64,000 nt of DNA. It comes from Candidatus Delongbacteria bacterium (GTDB taxonomy: Bacteria; CAIWAD01). The notes under the pieces are model-generated. The model did not search any database, was not told the DNA's origin, and saw only the letters and a list, made by a program, of their open reading frames with translations. The stretch is from positions 1 to 64,000 of the forward strand of contig JBAYTZ010000017.1 in assembly GCA_041675285.1 (NCBI GenBank), in the 5' to 3' direction. Shown here in pieces: positions 25,538 through 34,720 of this stretch. How positions within the stretch are numbered: position 1 is the first letter of the stretch; every line of letters begins with the position of its first letter. The position numbers and the translations under genes were made by a program.

Positions 25538-25597
25538 GGAGTCCCCACTTTCTGGTCTGATGTTGAATAGTGCAGTTTTCAGGGCGCGACTCAAACT

Positions 25598-25612
25598 GCA
25601 AACCCGATGCCA
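25598..25612 (-). promoter_or_regulatory. Sigma-54 type promoter
   Basis: Minus strand TGGCATCGGGTTTGC followed by A, with GG-N10-GC spacing. It is 61 bp from the start codon of paralogue 3 and homologous in position and flanks to the site at 24490-24504. Confidence 0.85.
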
Positions 25613-25724
25613 TTTCTTCACGACCTCGCAAGTCATTGATTTTCTTAGGCCTGCATAAGTTTTCGACGCCCCAGCTTTGTCTTCCACTGTCCGGACTGTG
25701 CGGAATCCGGCAGCCCAGGCATGC

Positions 25725-25750
25725 GAAAGGCGGGCCGCAGCCCGCCTTTC
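25725..25750. terminator. Terminator hairpin
   Basis: An 11-bp perfect stem gaaaggcgggc/gcccgcctttc (25725-25735, 25740-25750) with a four-base loop, just past the stop of the gene at 25772 on the minus strand. The U tract is short. Confidence 0.8.
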
Positions 25751-25771
25751 AAGCTCCGGATGTATGTCGAA

Positions 25772-26653
25772 CTATTTAAGCAGCAGCAGCTTCTGAGACG
25801 TGACCCCCTGTTCGCTGGTCAGCACGGCGAAATAGACGCCGCTGGGCAGGCCGTCGGCGCGGAAGAGCACGCTCTGCGGACCCGCCGCCCGCAGGCCGTC
25901 GAACAAACTCGCCACCTGGCGGCCGGCCATGTCGTAGACGCGCAGGCTGGCCGGACCGGTCCGCTCCAGGGTGACCGTCAAGCTGGTGGCCGGGTTGAAG
26001 GGGTTGGGATGGGCCGGGCTCAGGCTCAGGTCGACGGGCTGCTCCACCGCGCCCACCGTGGGGGGCTCGGCCTCGCAGTTCAGCACCAGCGGGATGGCGT
26101 TGCCCTGGGCGTGCTTGCCCGTGGAGGAGGTGGCGCCACCGATCTTCAGGTGGGCCTCGAAGCTGGCGTAGCTGGCTTCGTCCAGTTGGGCCACGGCCTC
26201 GTAGCCGATGACCAGGGAATTGGGATCACTGGGCATGGTGCGCACCCAGCGGAAGGCCCGCGGCGTGGTGCCGCCGTCGCCGTTGCCGTCGATGAGCTTG
26301 CTGCCCGGCAGGCCGACGTTGTAGAGCTTGAGCCAGGCGTCGCCCGCCGAGACGTTGACCAGTTCGCCGTCGTTCTCCACGTCCAGCACCAGCGCGTAGA
26401 GCAGCTGGGCGTCGCAGTCGTAGCGCAGGTAGAGCGTGGAGAGGATGGCGTAGCCCGGCCAGGAGGGCGTGTTGCGGCCGCCGTTGTACATGTGGGAGAA
26501 GAAATCGTCGTCCAGGTCCCACTCGCCTGGGTTGCCGTCCACCACGATGCCCGAGCCGTAGGCCGGCTCCTGGGCGGCGGCCGGCGTCGGCGCCAGGGCT
26601 AGCAGGCTGAGCAGGGACAGGCAAAGCAGAAGTGCCGTTCGATTCATGGACAT
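25772..26653 (-). CDS. Secreted CTD protein, short paralogue 4
   Basis: A 293-aa protein closely related to the preceding gene: signal peptide ending PAAAQ, module with VVDGNPGEWDLDDDFF and LRYDCDAQLLYALVLDVEND, the conserved RTMPSDPNSLVIGYEAVAQL, and the PNPFNP sorting domain ending KLLLLK. The thioester insert is absent. ATG 26653 has GAGGAG upstream; a second ATG at 26647 is possible. The sigma-54 type site at 26702-26717 is the weakest of the four. With the other three it forms a tandem family expressed one gene per promoter, each with its own terminator. Confidence 0.8.
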   Translation of the reverse strand: MSMNRTALLLCLSLLSLLALAPTPAAAQEPAYGSGIVVDGNPGEWDLDDDFFSHMYNGGRNTPSWPGYAILSTLYLRYDCDAQLLYALVLDVENDGELVNVSAGDAWLKLYNVGLPGSKLIDGNGDGGTTPRAFRWVRTMPSDPNSLVIGYEAVAQLDEASYASFEAHLKIGGATSSTGKHAQGNAIPLVLNCEAEPPTVGAVEQPVDLSLSPAHPNPFNPATSLTVTLERTGPASLRVYDMAGRQVASLFDGLRAAGPQSVLFRADGLPSGVYFAVLTSEQGVTSQKLLLLK

Positions 26654-26701
26654 GGTGATCTCCTCTATGGCGTGGTTGTTGTCTTCACGCCCTGCGCCCA
26701 A

Positions 26702-26717
26702 GCCAATCCCGTGCCCA
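26702..26717 (-). promoter_or_regulatory. Sigma-54 type promoter, weaker match
   Basis: Minus strand TGGGCACGGGATTGGC keeps the GG-N10-GC spacing with -24 GGGCAC and -12 TTGGCT. It is 49 bp upstream of the start codon of paralogue 4. Confidence 0.65.
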
Positions 26718-26837
26718 GACGGAACACGAGTGATCCTGTTGTCCATGAATGGTTTTAGTGATGTTCGCGGCTGGGCGGCGGGCCGGGAGCGGAACCACCT
26801 TGGCGCAAATCAACCGGAACGGGGCGGATGAGCCGCG

Positions 26838-28178
26838 TCAGCGCAGCAAGAGGAGCTTGCGGGTGGCGGTGCCGTGGGGACTCTGCGCCACGGCCAGGTA
26901 GAGGCCGCTGGCCCAGCTGGCGGCCTGGACGGACACCCGGTGGACGCCCGCGGGCAACGGGCCGTCCAGCAGCAGCGCCACACGCCGGCCGGCCAGGTCG
27001 TGGATGGTCAGGCGGACGGGGGCGGGTTGGTCCAGGTGCAGGACCAGCTGGGTGGCCGGGTTGAAGGGATTGGGATGCGGGGCGTCCAGCCAGAGTCCGC
27101 GGGGCCGCAGCGCCGCGGGTGCGGGCAGGTCCAGCCCGTCACAATCCAGGGCCAGGGCGCCGGCCGTCCCGCAGTCCGTGCTCCAGGCCGGCGAGCCGGG
27201 TTGGAGACGCAAGTCGCCGGCGGCGAGGTCGCAGAAGAGCGGATCGGCCGTGAGGTTGCCGCCCAGATCCGTGCCGCACCACTCGTCCCCGCCGGCGTTG
27301 CCGAACACGAGGTTGCAGCGCAGCGCGGGCGCGGCGCCGTTGCAGAACAGGGCTTCCCCGGCCGTGGAAAAGGCCAGGATGCAGGCTTCCAGCTCGGGCT
27401 GGCAGTCGTGGAGGTAGAGGGCGCCCCCCACGCTGGCGGAGTTGCCCGCCAGACTGTTGCGCAGCAGCTGCACGGCGCTTGCTCCCGTGCCCCGGCACGA
27501 AAGGGCCCCGCCCAGCCGGGCCGAATTGCCCCAGAGCTGATTGCCCTGCAGCGTGGCCGCGCAGTTCTCCAGCGCCAGGCCGCCGCCGTAGCCCGCGCCA
27601 TGGCAGCTGTTGTCCAGCAGCTGGTTGTCCAGGAAGAGCGGCGCGCCGCCCTGGACGTAGACGCCGCCGCCCATCTCCGCCTGGTTGCCCGCGATGCGGT
27701 TGTTCTCCAGCCGGGCGCCGCTCTGCAGCAGGCAGACCGCCCCGCCCAGCAGGGCGTCGTTGTCCCGCAGGATGTTGCCCCGGATCAGCGGCGCGGAGTT
27801 CTCGACCCGCAGCGCGCCGCCGCAGAGGCCCGCCTCGCCCGTGGCCTCCCCGCCGCTCAGGGTAAAGCCCTCCAACATGGAGCCGGGACCTTCGCCATTC
27901 ACGAAGCGCACGATGGAGCCCGCCCCCGGAGCCGTCAGAAATGTGGCCTCCGCTCCGGCCACGCTGGCCAGGCGCACGGCGCGCCCCAGGAAATCCACCG
28001 GGCCGGCGTGCGCGCCGGCGGCCACCAGAATGGTGTCGCCATCCTGGGACGACTGCATGGCTTCCTGGATGGTGGGCCAGTCCGCCGGGACCTGGCGGAC
28101 CAGGGCCAGGGCGGCGCTGAGCGGACAGACCGCCAGCAGGCCGGCCAGTCGCCAAGGGGTGGGAGCTTCCAGCGCCAT
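26838..28178 (-). CDS. Secreted right-handed beta-helix protein with sorting domain
   Basis: A 446-aa exported protein. A signal segment (LAGLLAVCPLSAALALV) is followed by DWPTIQEAMQSSQDGDTILVAAG, the entry motif of pectate-lyase-like beta-helices. Then come about ten short coils of the form NxLxGNxAxxGGG (for example NRIAGNQAEMGGGVYVQGG and NSLAGNSASVGGALYLHDC). The last 85 residues are a PNPFNP sorting domain (HPNPFNPATQLVLHLDQ to KLLLLR). No polysaccharide-lyase catalytic residues were identified, so binding or a structural role is as likely as enzymatic action. ATG 28178 has GGAG upstream. It has no sigma-54 site but a CRP-like palindrome at 28233-28248. Confidence 0.8.
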   Translation of the reverse strand: MALEAPTPWRLAGLLAVCPLSAALALVRQVPADWPTIQEAMQSSQDGDTILVAAGAHAGPVDFLGRAVRLASVAGAEATFLTAPGAGSIVRFVNGEGPGSMLEGFTLSGGEATGEAGLCGGALRVENSAPLIRGNILRDNDALLGGAVCLLQSGARLENNRIAGNQAEMGGGVYVQGGAPLFLDNQLLDNSCHGAGYGGGLALENCAATLQGNQLWGNSARLGGALSCRGTGASAVQLLRNSLAGNSASVGGALYLHDCQPELEACILAFSTAGEALFCNGAAPALRCNLVFGNAGGDEWCGTDLGGNLTADPLFCDLAAGDLRLQPGSPAWSTDCGTAGALALDCDGLDLPAPAALRPRGLWLDAPHPNPFNPATQLVLHLDQPAPVRLTIHDLAGRRVALLLDGPLPAGVHRVSVQAASWASGLYLAVAQSPHGTATRKLLLLR

Positions 28179-28232
28179 GCGCACTCCAGCTGGGTTTGGG
28201 GCGGGGCGGCCCAACGTATCAATCCCCGGGCA

Positions 28233-28248
28233 TGTGAGCGGGCTCACA
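28233..28248. promoter_or_regulatory. CRP/FNR-type palindromic operator
   Basis: TGTGAGCGGGCTCACA is a perfect palindrome matching the CRP half-sites TGTGA-N6-TCACA. It lies 55 bp upstream of the start codon of the beta-helix gene. A CRP-family regulator is inferred. Confidence 0.55.
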
Positions 28249-28668
28249 GCCGGGATGTGACGAGGCTGTTCTCACTGTTCAAGATCCGACCCAATCGACT
28301 GCGGCACCGCTCTGCTCTGGTGTCAGACTAACAGATTGATGATAAATCACTTTCTCTTGACTTTGCCTGAAATTCCGCAACTCGGGCCCTCTCACTGGCC
28401 CGATTCTAGACACTTGGCCCTGGTTCAATTGCTGAAGCATAGACGGAATTCCGATCTAAGCTCGTGTTAATACTGGCACAGGGTGGAGTGCCGCGCTACT
28501 GGCATGAAGCTTGCCGCCAAGGCCACACCCATGGTGTCCTCGCCACCATGGGCGGATGCCCCGCCTTCCAGCCCCCCTGGCTTGTGGGTGTCCGTGATCC
28601 GGTTCGGCGAGCGATGCTCCCCCTTGCGGCAGTTGACTCACATCTATACTGATTTTACGGGGTTCGAC
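28249..28668. other. Divergent intergenic region ahead of the cohesin/dockerin locus
   Basis: No gene is supported between the minus-strand beta-helix gene and the plus-strand cohesin-like gene. The stretch is AT-richer at 28330-28380 and holds a small hairpin cgggcc/ggcccg (about 28384-28403). The sigma-54 type site at 28500-28515 is listed separately. Frames crossing 28483-28668 are judged to be leader sequence. Confidence 0.5.
28500..28515 (+). promoter_or_regulatory. Sigma-54 type promoter
   Basis: TGGCATGAAGCTTGCC has GG-N10-GC spacing and matches -24 TGGCAT and -12 TTGCC. It lies 153 bp before the ATG of the first cohesin-like gene and could drive the whole 28.7-45.8 kb locus. The longer leader makes this call less sure than the sites at 22.6-25.6 kb. 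Confidence 0.6.
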
Positions 28669-29373
28669 ATGAGTGTTCTCCAGAGGGCTTCTCTGTGCCT
28701 GTTGGTCCTGCTAGTGGCCGCTTCCGGCGCCCGGGCCCAAGCGCTGGTGCGGCTGGTCATGCCCGAGTGCGCCGAACCCTACACCACGCTTTGGCTCGAG
28801 GTTCGGGTGGAACTGCAGCCCGGGCAGACCTTGAAATCCTACGACATCCGCATCCCCTTCGACCCCACCCAGGTCACGCTGGTGGAAGCCCAGGTCCAGC
28901 AGGGAAGCTGGTTCCAATCCGGTGGGCCGACCTTCTTCTGGCGGGACATCATCGACAACCAGCTGATCGTCAACGCCGCCATCCTGGGCCCCGGACTGCA
29001 CGTCACGGGCAGCGGGATGGTGTTCCGCGTGCAGGTCCAGCTGGCGCAGCCCGCCGTGGTGGACCTCCAGGCCGCCACCCACCTGCTCTTCGACGTGAAC
29101 GCCGTCGTCCTGCCCTCCCTGGAACTGCCCGCCGCGCTGCAGGCCCCCTGCACAGACCTGGGGCTGCAGATCAGCCACGATCTGGAGAATTCGCGTGCGG
29201 TGCTGGACTGGAACTCCCAGGGCTGGACGGCGGACTACCGCATCTACGGCCGCCCCAACTGGGGCGCTGCCTGGGAGCTGCTGGACAGCACCACGACCAC
29301 CGGGTGGAGTGAGCCGCTGACGGTTCCAGAGCGCCTGTACCAGGTGCGCGCGCGCTTCACGGACGGACGCTGA
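28669..29373 (+). CDS. Small secreted cohesin-like protein
   Basis: A 234-aa exported protein. A signal peptide (LCLLVLLVAASGARAQ) precedes a beta-sandwich resembling cohesins: LWLEVRVELQPGQTLKSYDI, IPFDPTQVTLVEAQVQQG and GSGMVFRVQVQL follow the strand pattern V.V.L.......YD..I.YDP..V.....G. Residues about 165-234 form an Fn3-like strand set (SRAVLDWNSQGWTADYRIYG). It has no sorting domain of its own. ATG 28669 follows a weak ACGGGG ribosome site; upstream in-frame ATGs are disfavoured because the signal peptide begins here. It is the first gene of the surface-protein locus, 32 bp before the next, and mirrors the last gene at 45150. Cohesin identity is inferred from the pattern. Confidence 0.7.
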   Translation: MSVLQRASLCLLVLLVAASGARAQALVRLVMPECAEPYTTLWLEVRVELQPGQTLKSYDIRIPFDPTQVTLVEAQVQQGSWFQSGGPTFFWRDIIDNQLIVNAAILGPGLHVTGSGMVFRVQVQLAQPAVVDLQAATHLLFDVNAVVLPSLELPAALQAPCTDLGLQISHDLENSRAVLDWNSQGWTADYRIYGRPNWGAAWELLDSTTTTGWSEPLTVPERLYQVRARFTDGR

Positions 29374-29405
29374 GCGCTGATTCCACAACCGAAAGGGACC
29401 CTCGC

Positions 29406-31472
29406 ATGACCACACGGCACGGTTGTGACACGCAGTTCCGAACCGCCCTGCTGGCGGTTTTCCTGTTGGCCGGCGGAGCCCGGGCCGAGCACACACTGGT
29501 CCTGGGACCGGACACCACCCTGGGTCTCTGGTCGGTCTGGGAGACCGGCGTGAACGAGTACTTGCTGACGGTGAGCCTGCAGCCCGACGGCGGGCCCGGC
29601 ACGCCCCTGCGCCTCTACAACGTGGAGTTCAGCTGGGACGCCGGCCGCCTGCAGCCCGTGGGCGGACCCGGCGCCGGGGACCTGTTCGCCGGCCAGCCGG
29701 ACAGCTGGTTCGGCCACTTCGACGTGGGCGCCACTCGCACGGTGACCCAGACCCTGCTGGGCGAGACCGCCGGCGTGACCCCGACGGGGAGCGTGCTGCT
29801 GTTCAGCCAGCTCTTCCACGCCATCGATCCGGCTGGCGGCAGCGGGCTGATTCAGCTGGACGGGGCGACCCTGCGCGGCCCGAACAACGAGATGGTGCCC
29901 GTGCTGGCCACGGACGAAGTCAACCTGAGCCTGGACGTGCAGGCGCCCCAGGGCTACACCTTCGACATCCAGGCCCTGAACCCCGCCGGCAACCAGGCCT
30001 GGAGCGCCCAGCCCCTGGTGGCCAGCGCCCTGGTTCCGGGGGACGGCAGTCTGGCCGGCTGGATCCTGAGCGAGTCCGCCACCCTGCCGGCCAACCCCAG
30101 CCCGGCTTGGACGGCGCCGCCGGCACCTACCAGCTGGACGCTCTCCGCCGGGGACGGACTCAAGACCGTGCGGGCCTTCCTGCGGGACAGCTACGGCAAC
30201 CGCACGACCCTCAGCGACGCCATCAGCCTGGACACCCAGGCGCCGCTGTATCACGTGACCCAGTTGCAGGCCCGCCCGCGCCACCAGGGTTGCCTTGTGA
30301 CCTGGAACAACCCCGTGGCGCCGGACTTCCACGCCGTCCGCCTCTATCGGCGCGGCTGGTCCGACGACGGGCTCTCGCGCTATCCCGAGTACGACGACAT
30401 CGACCCCATGTCCACCTATCCCGAAACGGAGGCCGCGGCCCTGGCGGCGGGCTTCGTCCTGGTCTACCAGGGCGACGGCCAGTCCTGGCTGGATCCCGTG
30501 ACCCCGCGCGACGTCCAGCGCTATGTGGCCTTCTGCGTGGATCTGGCGGGCAACGTGGGTCCCGGCGACGCCACGGCCCGGGATCGCAGCACCAACTATC
30601 TGCTGGGGGACACGCGCACGCCCTGGGACGGCACCGTGCACGTCCAGGACCTGGTGCGCCTGGCCGGCGCCTACAGCACGCTGGCGGGCGATCCGGCCTA
30701 CGACCCCCAGCTCGACTTCGGCCCCACGGACGACAACAGCCGCGAGGGCATCCCGCTCACGGACAACCGCGTGGGCTTCGAGGACCTGATGATCTTCGCC
30801 ATGAACTACGGGCCCTTCGGACCGGCCCTGGGCTGCCGGCGCGGCGATCCAGGCGCCGCCCGAACCGACTCGCCGACCCGCCTGCTGCTGGAACCCCGGG
30901 AGGGCGGCCTGGCCCTGCGGCTGGAGCCTGCCGGCGAGTGGCTGGGCCTGCACCTGGTGCTGTGCTGGGAGGGCGGGTCCGTGCTGGTGCCGAGGGACGT
31001 GGCCGGCGAGGCCGTGATCCGGCAGTCCACACCGGGACGCCTGCTGCTGGACCGCGTCCTGCTGCCCGGCGAAGACGGCGCGGCCCGGCTGGCGACGCTG
31101 GACTTCTCCGCCGGCATCCCCGCCGGACTACGGGTGGCCGAGTTCGAACTGCGGGACGGCGCCAATCAGCCCCTGGCCATCCAGAACGACGCGGGTCCGG
31201 AGCGGCCGGCGGCCCTGGTCTTCCAGGGGGCCTGCCCCAATCCATTCAATCCCGAGACCCTGCTGCGCTTCACCCTGCCGGAGACGGCGGAGGTGAGCGT
31301 CACCGTCTACAACACGCTGGGGCAGACCGTCCGGCGGCTGGAGGCGGGGCGGCTGGAGCCCGGCGCGCACGCCCTGCGCCTGTCCGGCGACGGGCTGGCC
31401 AGCGGAGTCTATCTGCTGGAGTTGCAGGCAGGCGCCGCGACGCGCCTGGAGCGGGCGCTGCTGGTGCGCTGA
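29406..31472 (+). CDS. Secreted cohesin/dockerin-like modular protein with sorting domain
   Basis: A 688-aa exported protein. Signal peptide (LLAVFLLAGGARAE), a cohesin-like N-terminal module (about 30-180: YNVEFSWDAGRLQPVGGPGA), an Ig-like region with SLDTQAPLYHV near its end, and an Fn3-like module (about 280-400) carry into a dockerin-like pair at about 400-475. Its first loop is DGTVHVQDLVRLAGAYS and its second is DNRVGFEDLMIFAMNYG, both with calcium-loop Asp/Asn spacing. A second cohesin-like module (490-595) and the sorting domain (ACPNPFNPETLLRFTLPE onward, ending LLVR) follow. The ribosome site AAAGGGA precedes ATG. Only 32 bp separate it from the cohesin-like gene, so they are co-transcribed. 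Confidence 0.75.
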   Translation: MTTRHGCDTQFRTALLAVFLLAGGARAEHTLVLGPDTTLGLWSVWETGVNEYLLTVSLQPDGGPGTPLRLYNVEFSWDAGRLQPVGGPGAGDLFAGQPDSWFGHFDVGATRTVTQTLLGETAGVTPTGSVLLFSQLFHAIDPAGGSGLIQLDGATLRGPNNEMVPVLATDEVNLSLDVQAPQGYTFDIQALNPAGNQAWSAQPLVASALVPGDGSLAGWILSESATLPANPSPAWTAPPAPTSWTLSAGDGLKTVRAFLRDSYGNRTTLSDAISLDTQAPLYHVTQLQARPRHQGCLVTWNNPVAPDFHAVRLYRRGWSDDGLSRYPEYDDIDPMSTYPETEAAALAAGFVLVYQGDGQSWLDPVTPRDVQRYVAFCVDLAGNVGPGDATARDRSTNYLLGDTRTPWDGTVHVQDLVRLAGAYSTLAGDPAYDPQLDFGPTDDNSREGIPLTDNRVGFEDLMIFAMNYGPFGPALGCRRGDPGAARTDSPTRLLLEPREGGLALRLEPAGEWLGLHLVLCWEGGSVLVPRDVAGEAVIRQSTPGRLLLDRVLLPGEDGAARLATLDFSAGIPAGLRVAEFELRDGANQPLAIQNDAGPERPAALVFQGACPNPFNPETLLRFTLPETAEVSVTVYNTLGQTVRRLEAGRLEPGAHALRLSGDGLASGVYLLELQAGAATRLERALLVR

Positions 31473-31567
31473 GCGCGCCTGAGACGTGACACAACGAGAC
31501 ACAGATCCAACACGACCCGGCCCCGTTTCCCCCCGACGGAACCGGATCCAAACGCAGAGAGGACCCC

Positions 31568-34500
31568 ATGCACACACGTAGCCTCTTGACTCTGGGAATC
31601 CTGCTCGGCCTGGGCGCCAGTGCGACCAGCTGGGCGGCCCCCCAACCCGCTTCGCGCTTCGGCGACGAGCTGCCGGCCCCCGTGGTGCTCAAGGGCGGCG
31701 GCCTGGCCAGCGACGCCTTCGGCGATCCCAATGACTTCGGTGCCGCACTGGCAGCGGGCGCCGACTACCTGGTTCGCGCCCAGGCGGACGTCACGGAAGA
31801 CAACGCGGGCAACGGCAGCCTGGACAGCGATCCGGACGACGCGGGCTGGGATTGGTTCGGCGTGGCGCCCGTGTTCCAGCACAGCGCGGCCACCAGCCCC
31901 AAGAACACCATGGGCGAGACTGCCCAGGGCTTGCTGAAGGCCTGGGAGATCGATCCGCAACCCACCTACGCCACCGCGCTGGCGGACGTGGCCGACTACA
32001 TGATCGCCGTGGGACCGGCCGTGGTGCGTTCCGCCAGCGACGTCATCTTCCTGCTGGATTACGCGCCGCACGCCGCCAATCCGGCGGCCTGCCGCAGCGC
32101 GGCCCAGGCCATTTGGCAACACCACTTGACCACGCACGGCAGCGCCACAGTCTTTGCCGAAGCTCTGCGCGACGAGCGAGGCATCACCCAAGGCTATCCC
32201 AACGGCATCATCGGTTGGGACCTGGGGGGCTGGGCCGTGGCCGTGCAGAAGCTGCACGAGGCGTTGGGTGGCTATGCGGCGGACGCCGACGCCATCGCCG
32301 AAGTGATGTGGCAGGACTCCTTCAACCTGAACCCCGGCCTCTTCCAGCCCGCCAACGCCACCTGGAGGGATTACGACGGCTACGCCGAAGTGCGCACCTG
32401 GTGGTATACCCTGGGCATCACGGGATTGATCGATGCCTTCGCCGCCACCGGGACCCACACGGAGATGCTGCCCACCCTGCAGATGATCCTCCTCGAGTGC
32501 ATCTACCCGGATGGTGCCTTCAGCTTCTGCTACGGCGCCACGCCGCTGGCCGACGACCGTGACTGGCAGACCACGGGCTACGCGCTGACCACCCTGGGCA
32601 CCCGGCTGAGCGGCATGGGCGACCAGATCGCCGATGCGGCGCATTGGTTGGCCTCCCAGCAGGACGCCAGCGGGGCCTTCCTCTACAGCGACAACAGCCA
32701 CTACCCCAGCGTGGTGGCGCAGTGCGTGGCGGGCATGGCCCAGAGCAGCGTCTACATGGTTCACCAGGAGCCGCTCTACGACCACCTGGCCGTGGACAAC
32801 GGCGCGCCGCACACCGATCAGGTCACCACCAACTATCGTCTGGGCGCAGGCAGTCTGGCCTATCGCGCGCTGACGGTCTTCGTGGACTACGATCCCGCCG
32901 TGCTGGCCCCCGTGGCCATCACCCCGGTCTGGTCCCCGGATCCGGGCAACGACACTTTCCAGCACAACCTGGCCTTCAGTCCCAACGGACACCTGGAAAT
33001 CACCATCGCCATCCTGGGCCCGACGCCCGGCGTGAGCGGCGCGGTGCCCAGCCTGTTCACCATCACCTGGGACGGCCTGAGCGAGGACGTCAATCCCGGC
33101 ACGGCCGTGCACATCGCCCAGGTGGTGATGCGCGACCCGTTGAACCAGGACATCTTCTGCGGCCATGGCGCGGACGTGGAGATCGACGTGGACGACAGCG
33201 TGCCCACGCTGGACGCCACCACGGCGGCCCTGGAATGCGTCAACGACGATTTCGACGTGGACTTCAGCGCCGGCGACAACGTGGCGCTGGACTACATCGA
33301 GTACTCGCTGAACGGCGGCGCCAGTTGGCTGCCGGCGGTTCTCGGCTTGAGCGGCCCCGCGGCCACGCCCAGCTACACCGTGCCGGTTTCCTCGATGGGC
33401 GACGGCGACTATTCGATCATCTTCCGGAGCTGGGACGCGGTGGGCTACGTGTCCGATCCCACCGACCCGATTGAATTCCACATCGACCACAGCGCGCCCT
33501 CGGCGGCCACGGGCCTGACGGCCATGCCGCGCGACCACTCCGTCCGTCTGACCTGGACGGCGGGCAGCGAGCTGGACGGCTACAAGCTGTTCCGCGCCAA
33601 GCGCGCCGCCGCTTATCCCTATCCCGCCGGACGCCCCGGCCTGTCCGCCTGGCCCGCCGACTACACGCAGATCGACGTGCTGGGCGCCGGCGTCACCGTC
33701 TATGACGACGACGACTTCCCCACGGACACCTATGCCAGCCGCGGCATCTACGACTACGTGCTGGTCTCCACCGACTGCGTCAACGCGGACGCCGCCAGCA
33801 CCCCCGCCAGCGCCACCAACTATTTCCTGGGCGACTGGGCCATCGACGGGAGCCCCAGCCCGGTGTACGGCAGCTACGACGGCTTCGTCTGCTTCCCGGA
33901 CCTGCAGGTCCTGGGCAACCAGTACGGCAACCTCTCCAGCGCGGCCAATGAAGAGATGGACGTGGCCCCCACCCACAACATGGGGCGCTTTGGCCTGCCC
34001 GGCCCCGACGGCCGGCTGAACTTCGAAGACCTGATCATCCTGGCCATGAACTACCGCCTGTGCGGCACCAGCCCGCTGCTGCAGATCCGCCGCGGCGAGG
34101 AAGCCGGCCGCCTGGCCGACGCCGCCGGCCTGCGCCTGGCGGGAACGGGCGCCCTGCGCCAGCTGCTGCCCGACGGCAGCCTGCTGGGCCTGAGCGCGCA
34201 ACTGCAGACGGAAGCCGAGTTGCTCTCCGCCACCAGCACCCAGGGCACGGTCCTCTTCTACCGCACGGCCACGGGCTGGACGGTGGACGTGGTGGGCCTG
34301 AACGAGCTGCTGGGCTCCGACAGCGTGATCCAGCTGGTCTTCGACCGCGACGCCGCGGTCAGCCTGGTTTCCGCCGAAGGCCGCAATGAGTCCAACGGCG
34401 TGCTGGCGCTGACCGGTTCGACGGACGAGGCGCCCGCGCAGCCCGCGGTGTTCGCCCTCTCCCCCAACCATCCCAACCCCTTCAACCCGGTGACGACCAT

Positions 34501-34708
34501 CCGCTACAGCCTGGCCACGGACGGCCCGGTGCGGATCCGCGTCTTCAACGGCCTGGGCCAGCAGGTGGCCCTGTTGCAGGACGGCCCCCAGAGCGCTGGC
34601 GCCCACGAGCTGAGCTTCGACGGCTCGGCCCTGGCCAGCGGCCTCTACATCTGTCGCCTGGAAGCCCAGGGCTTCACTGCGCAGCAGAAAATGATGCTGG
34701 TGAAATAG
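31568..34708 (+). CDS. Secreted alpha-toroid plus cohesin/dockerin-like protein with sorting domain
   Basis: A 1046-aa exported protein. Signal peptide 1-23. Residues 45-400 are helical repeats with GGxxxAL and QQDxSGAF words (HWLASQQDASGAFLYSDNSH), like the alpha/alpha toroid of prenyltransferases and squalene cyclases or of polysaccharide lyases. Modules follow: cohesin-like 405-540, Ig-like 545-640, Fn3 645-750, dockerin-like 755-830 (YDGFVCFPDLQVLGNQYG and GRLNFEDLIILAMNY), cohesin-like 835-945, sorting domain 955-1046 (HPNPFNPVTTIRYSLATDG to MMLVK). The order of the last six modules is repeated in the next two genes. Enzyme activity of the toroid is not established. ATG follows GAGAGGA. 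Confidence 0.8.
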   Translation: MHTRSLLTLGILLGLGASATSWAAPQPASRFGDELPAPVVLKGGGLASDAFGDPNDFGAALAAGADYLVRAQADVTEDNAGNGSLDSDPDDAGWDWFGVAPVFQHSAATSPKNTMGETAQGLLKAWEIDPQPTYATALADVADYMIAVGPAVVRSASDVIFLLDYAPHAANPAACRSAAQAIWQHHLTTHGSATVFAEALRDERGITQGYPNGIIGWDLGGWAVAVQKLHEALGGYAADADAIAEVMWQDSFNLNPGLFQPANATWRDYDGYAEVRTWWYTLGITGLIDAFAATGTHTEMLPTLQMILLECIYPDGAFSFCYGATPLADDRDWQTTGYALTTLGTRLSGMGDQIADAAHWLASQQDASGAFLYSDNSHYPSVVAQCVAGMAQSSVYMVHQEPLYDHLAVDNGAPHTDQVTTNYRLGAGSLAYRALTVFVDYDPAVLAPVAITPVWSPDPGNDTFQHNLAFSPNGHLEITIAILGPTPGVSGAVPSLFTITWDGLSEDVNPGTAVHIAQVVMRDPLNQDIFCGHGADVEIDVDDSVPTLDATTAALECVNDDFDVDFSAGDNVALDYIEYSLNGGASWLPAVLGLSGPAATPSYTVPVSSMGDGDYSIIFRSWDAVGYVSDPTDPIEFHIDHSAPSAATGLTAMPRDHSVRLTWTAGSELDGYKLFRAKRAAAYPYPAGRPGLSAWPADYTQIDVLGAGVTVYDDDDFPTDTYASRGIYDYVLVSTDCVNADAASTPASATNYFLGDWAIDGSPSPVYGSYDGFVCFPDLQVLGNQYGNLSSAANEEMDVAPTHNMGRFGLPGPDGRLNFEDLIILAMNYRLCGTSPLLQIRRGEEAGRLADAAGLRLAGTGALRQLLPDGSLLGLSAQLQTEAELLSATSTQGTVLFYRTATGWTVDVVGLNELLGSDSVIQLVFDRDAAVSLVSAEGRNESNGVLALTGSTDEAPAQPAVFALSPNHPNPFNPVTTIRYSLATDGPVRIRVFNGLGQQVALLQDGPQSAGAHELSFDGSALASGLYICRLEAQGFTAQQKMMLVK

Positions 34709-34720
34709 TCCGAGAAGGGT

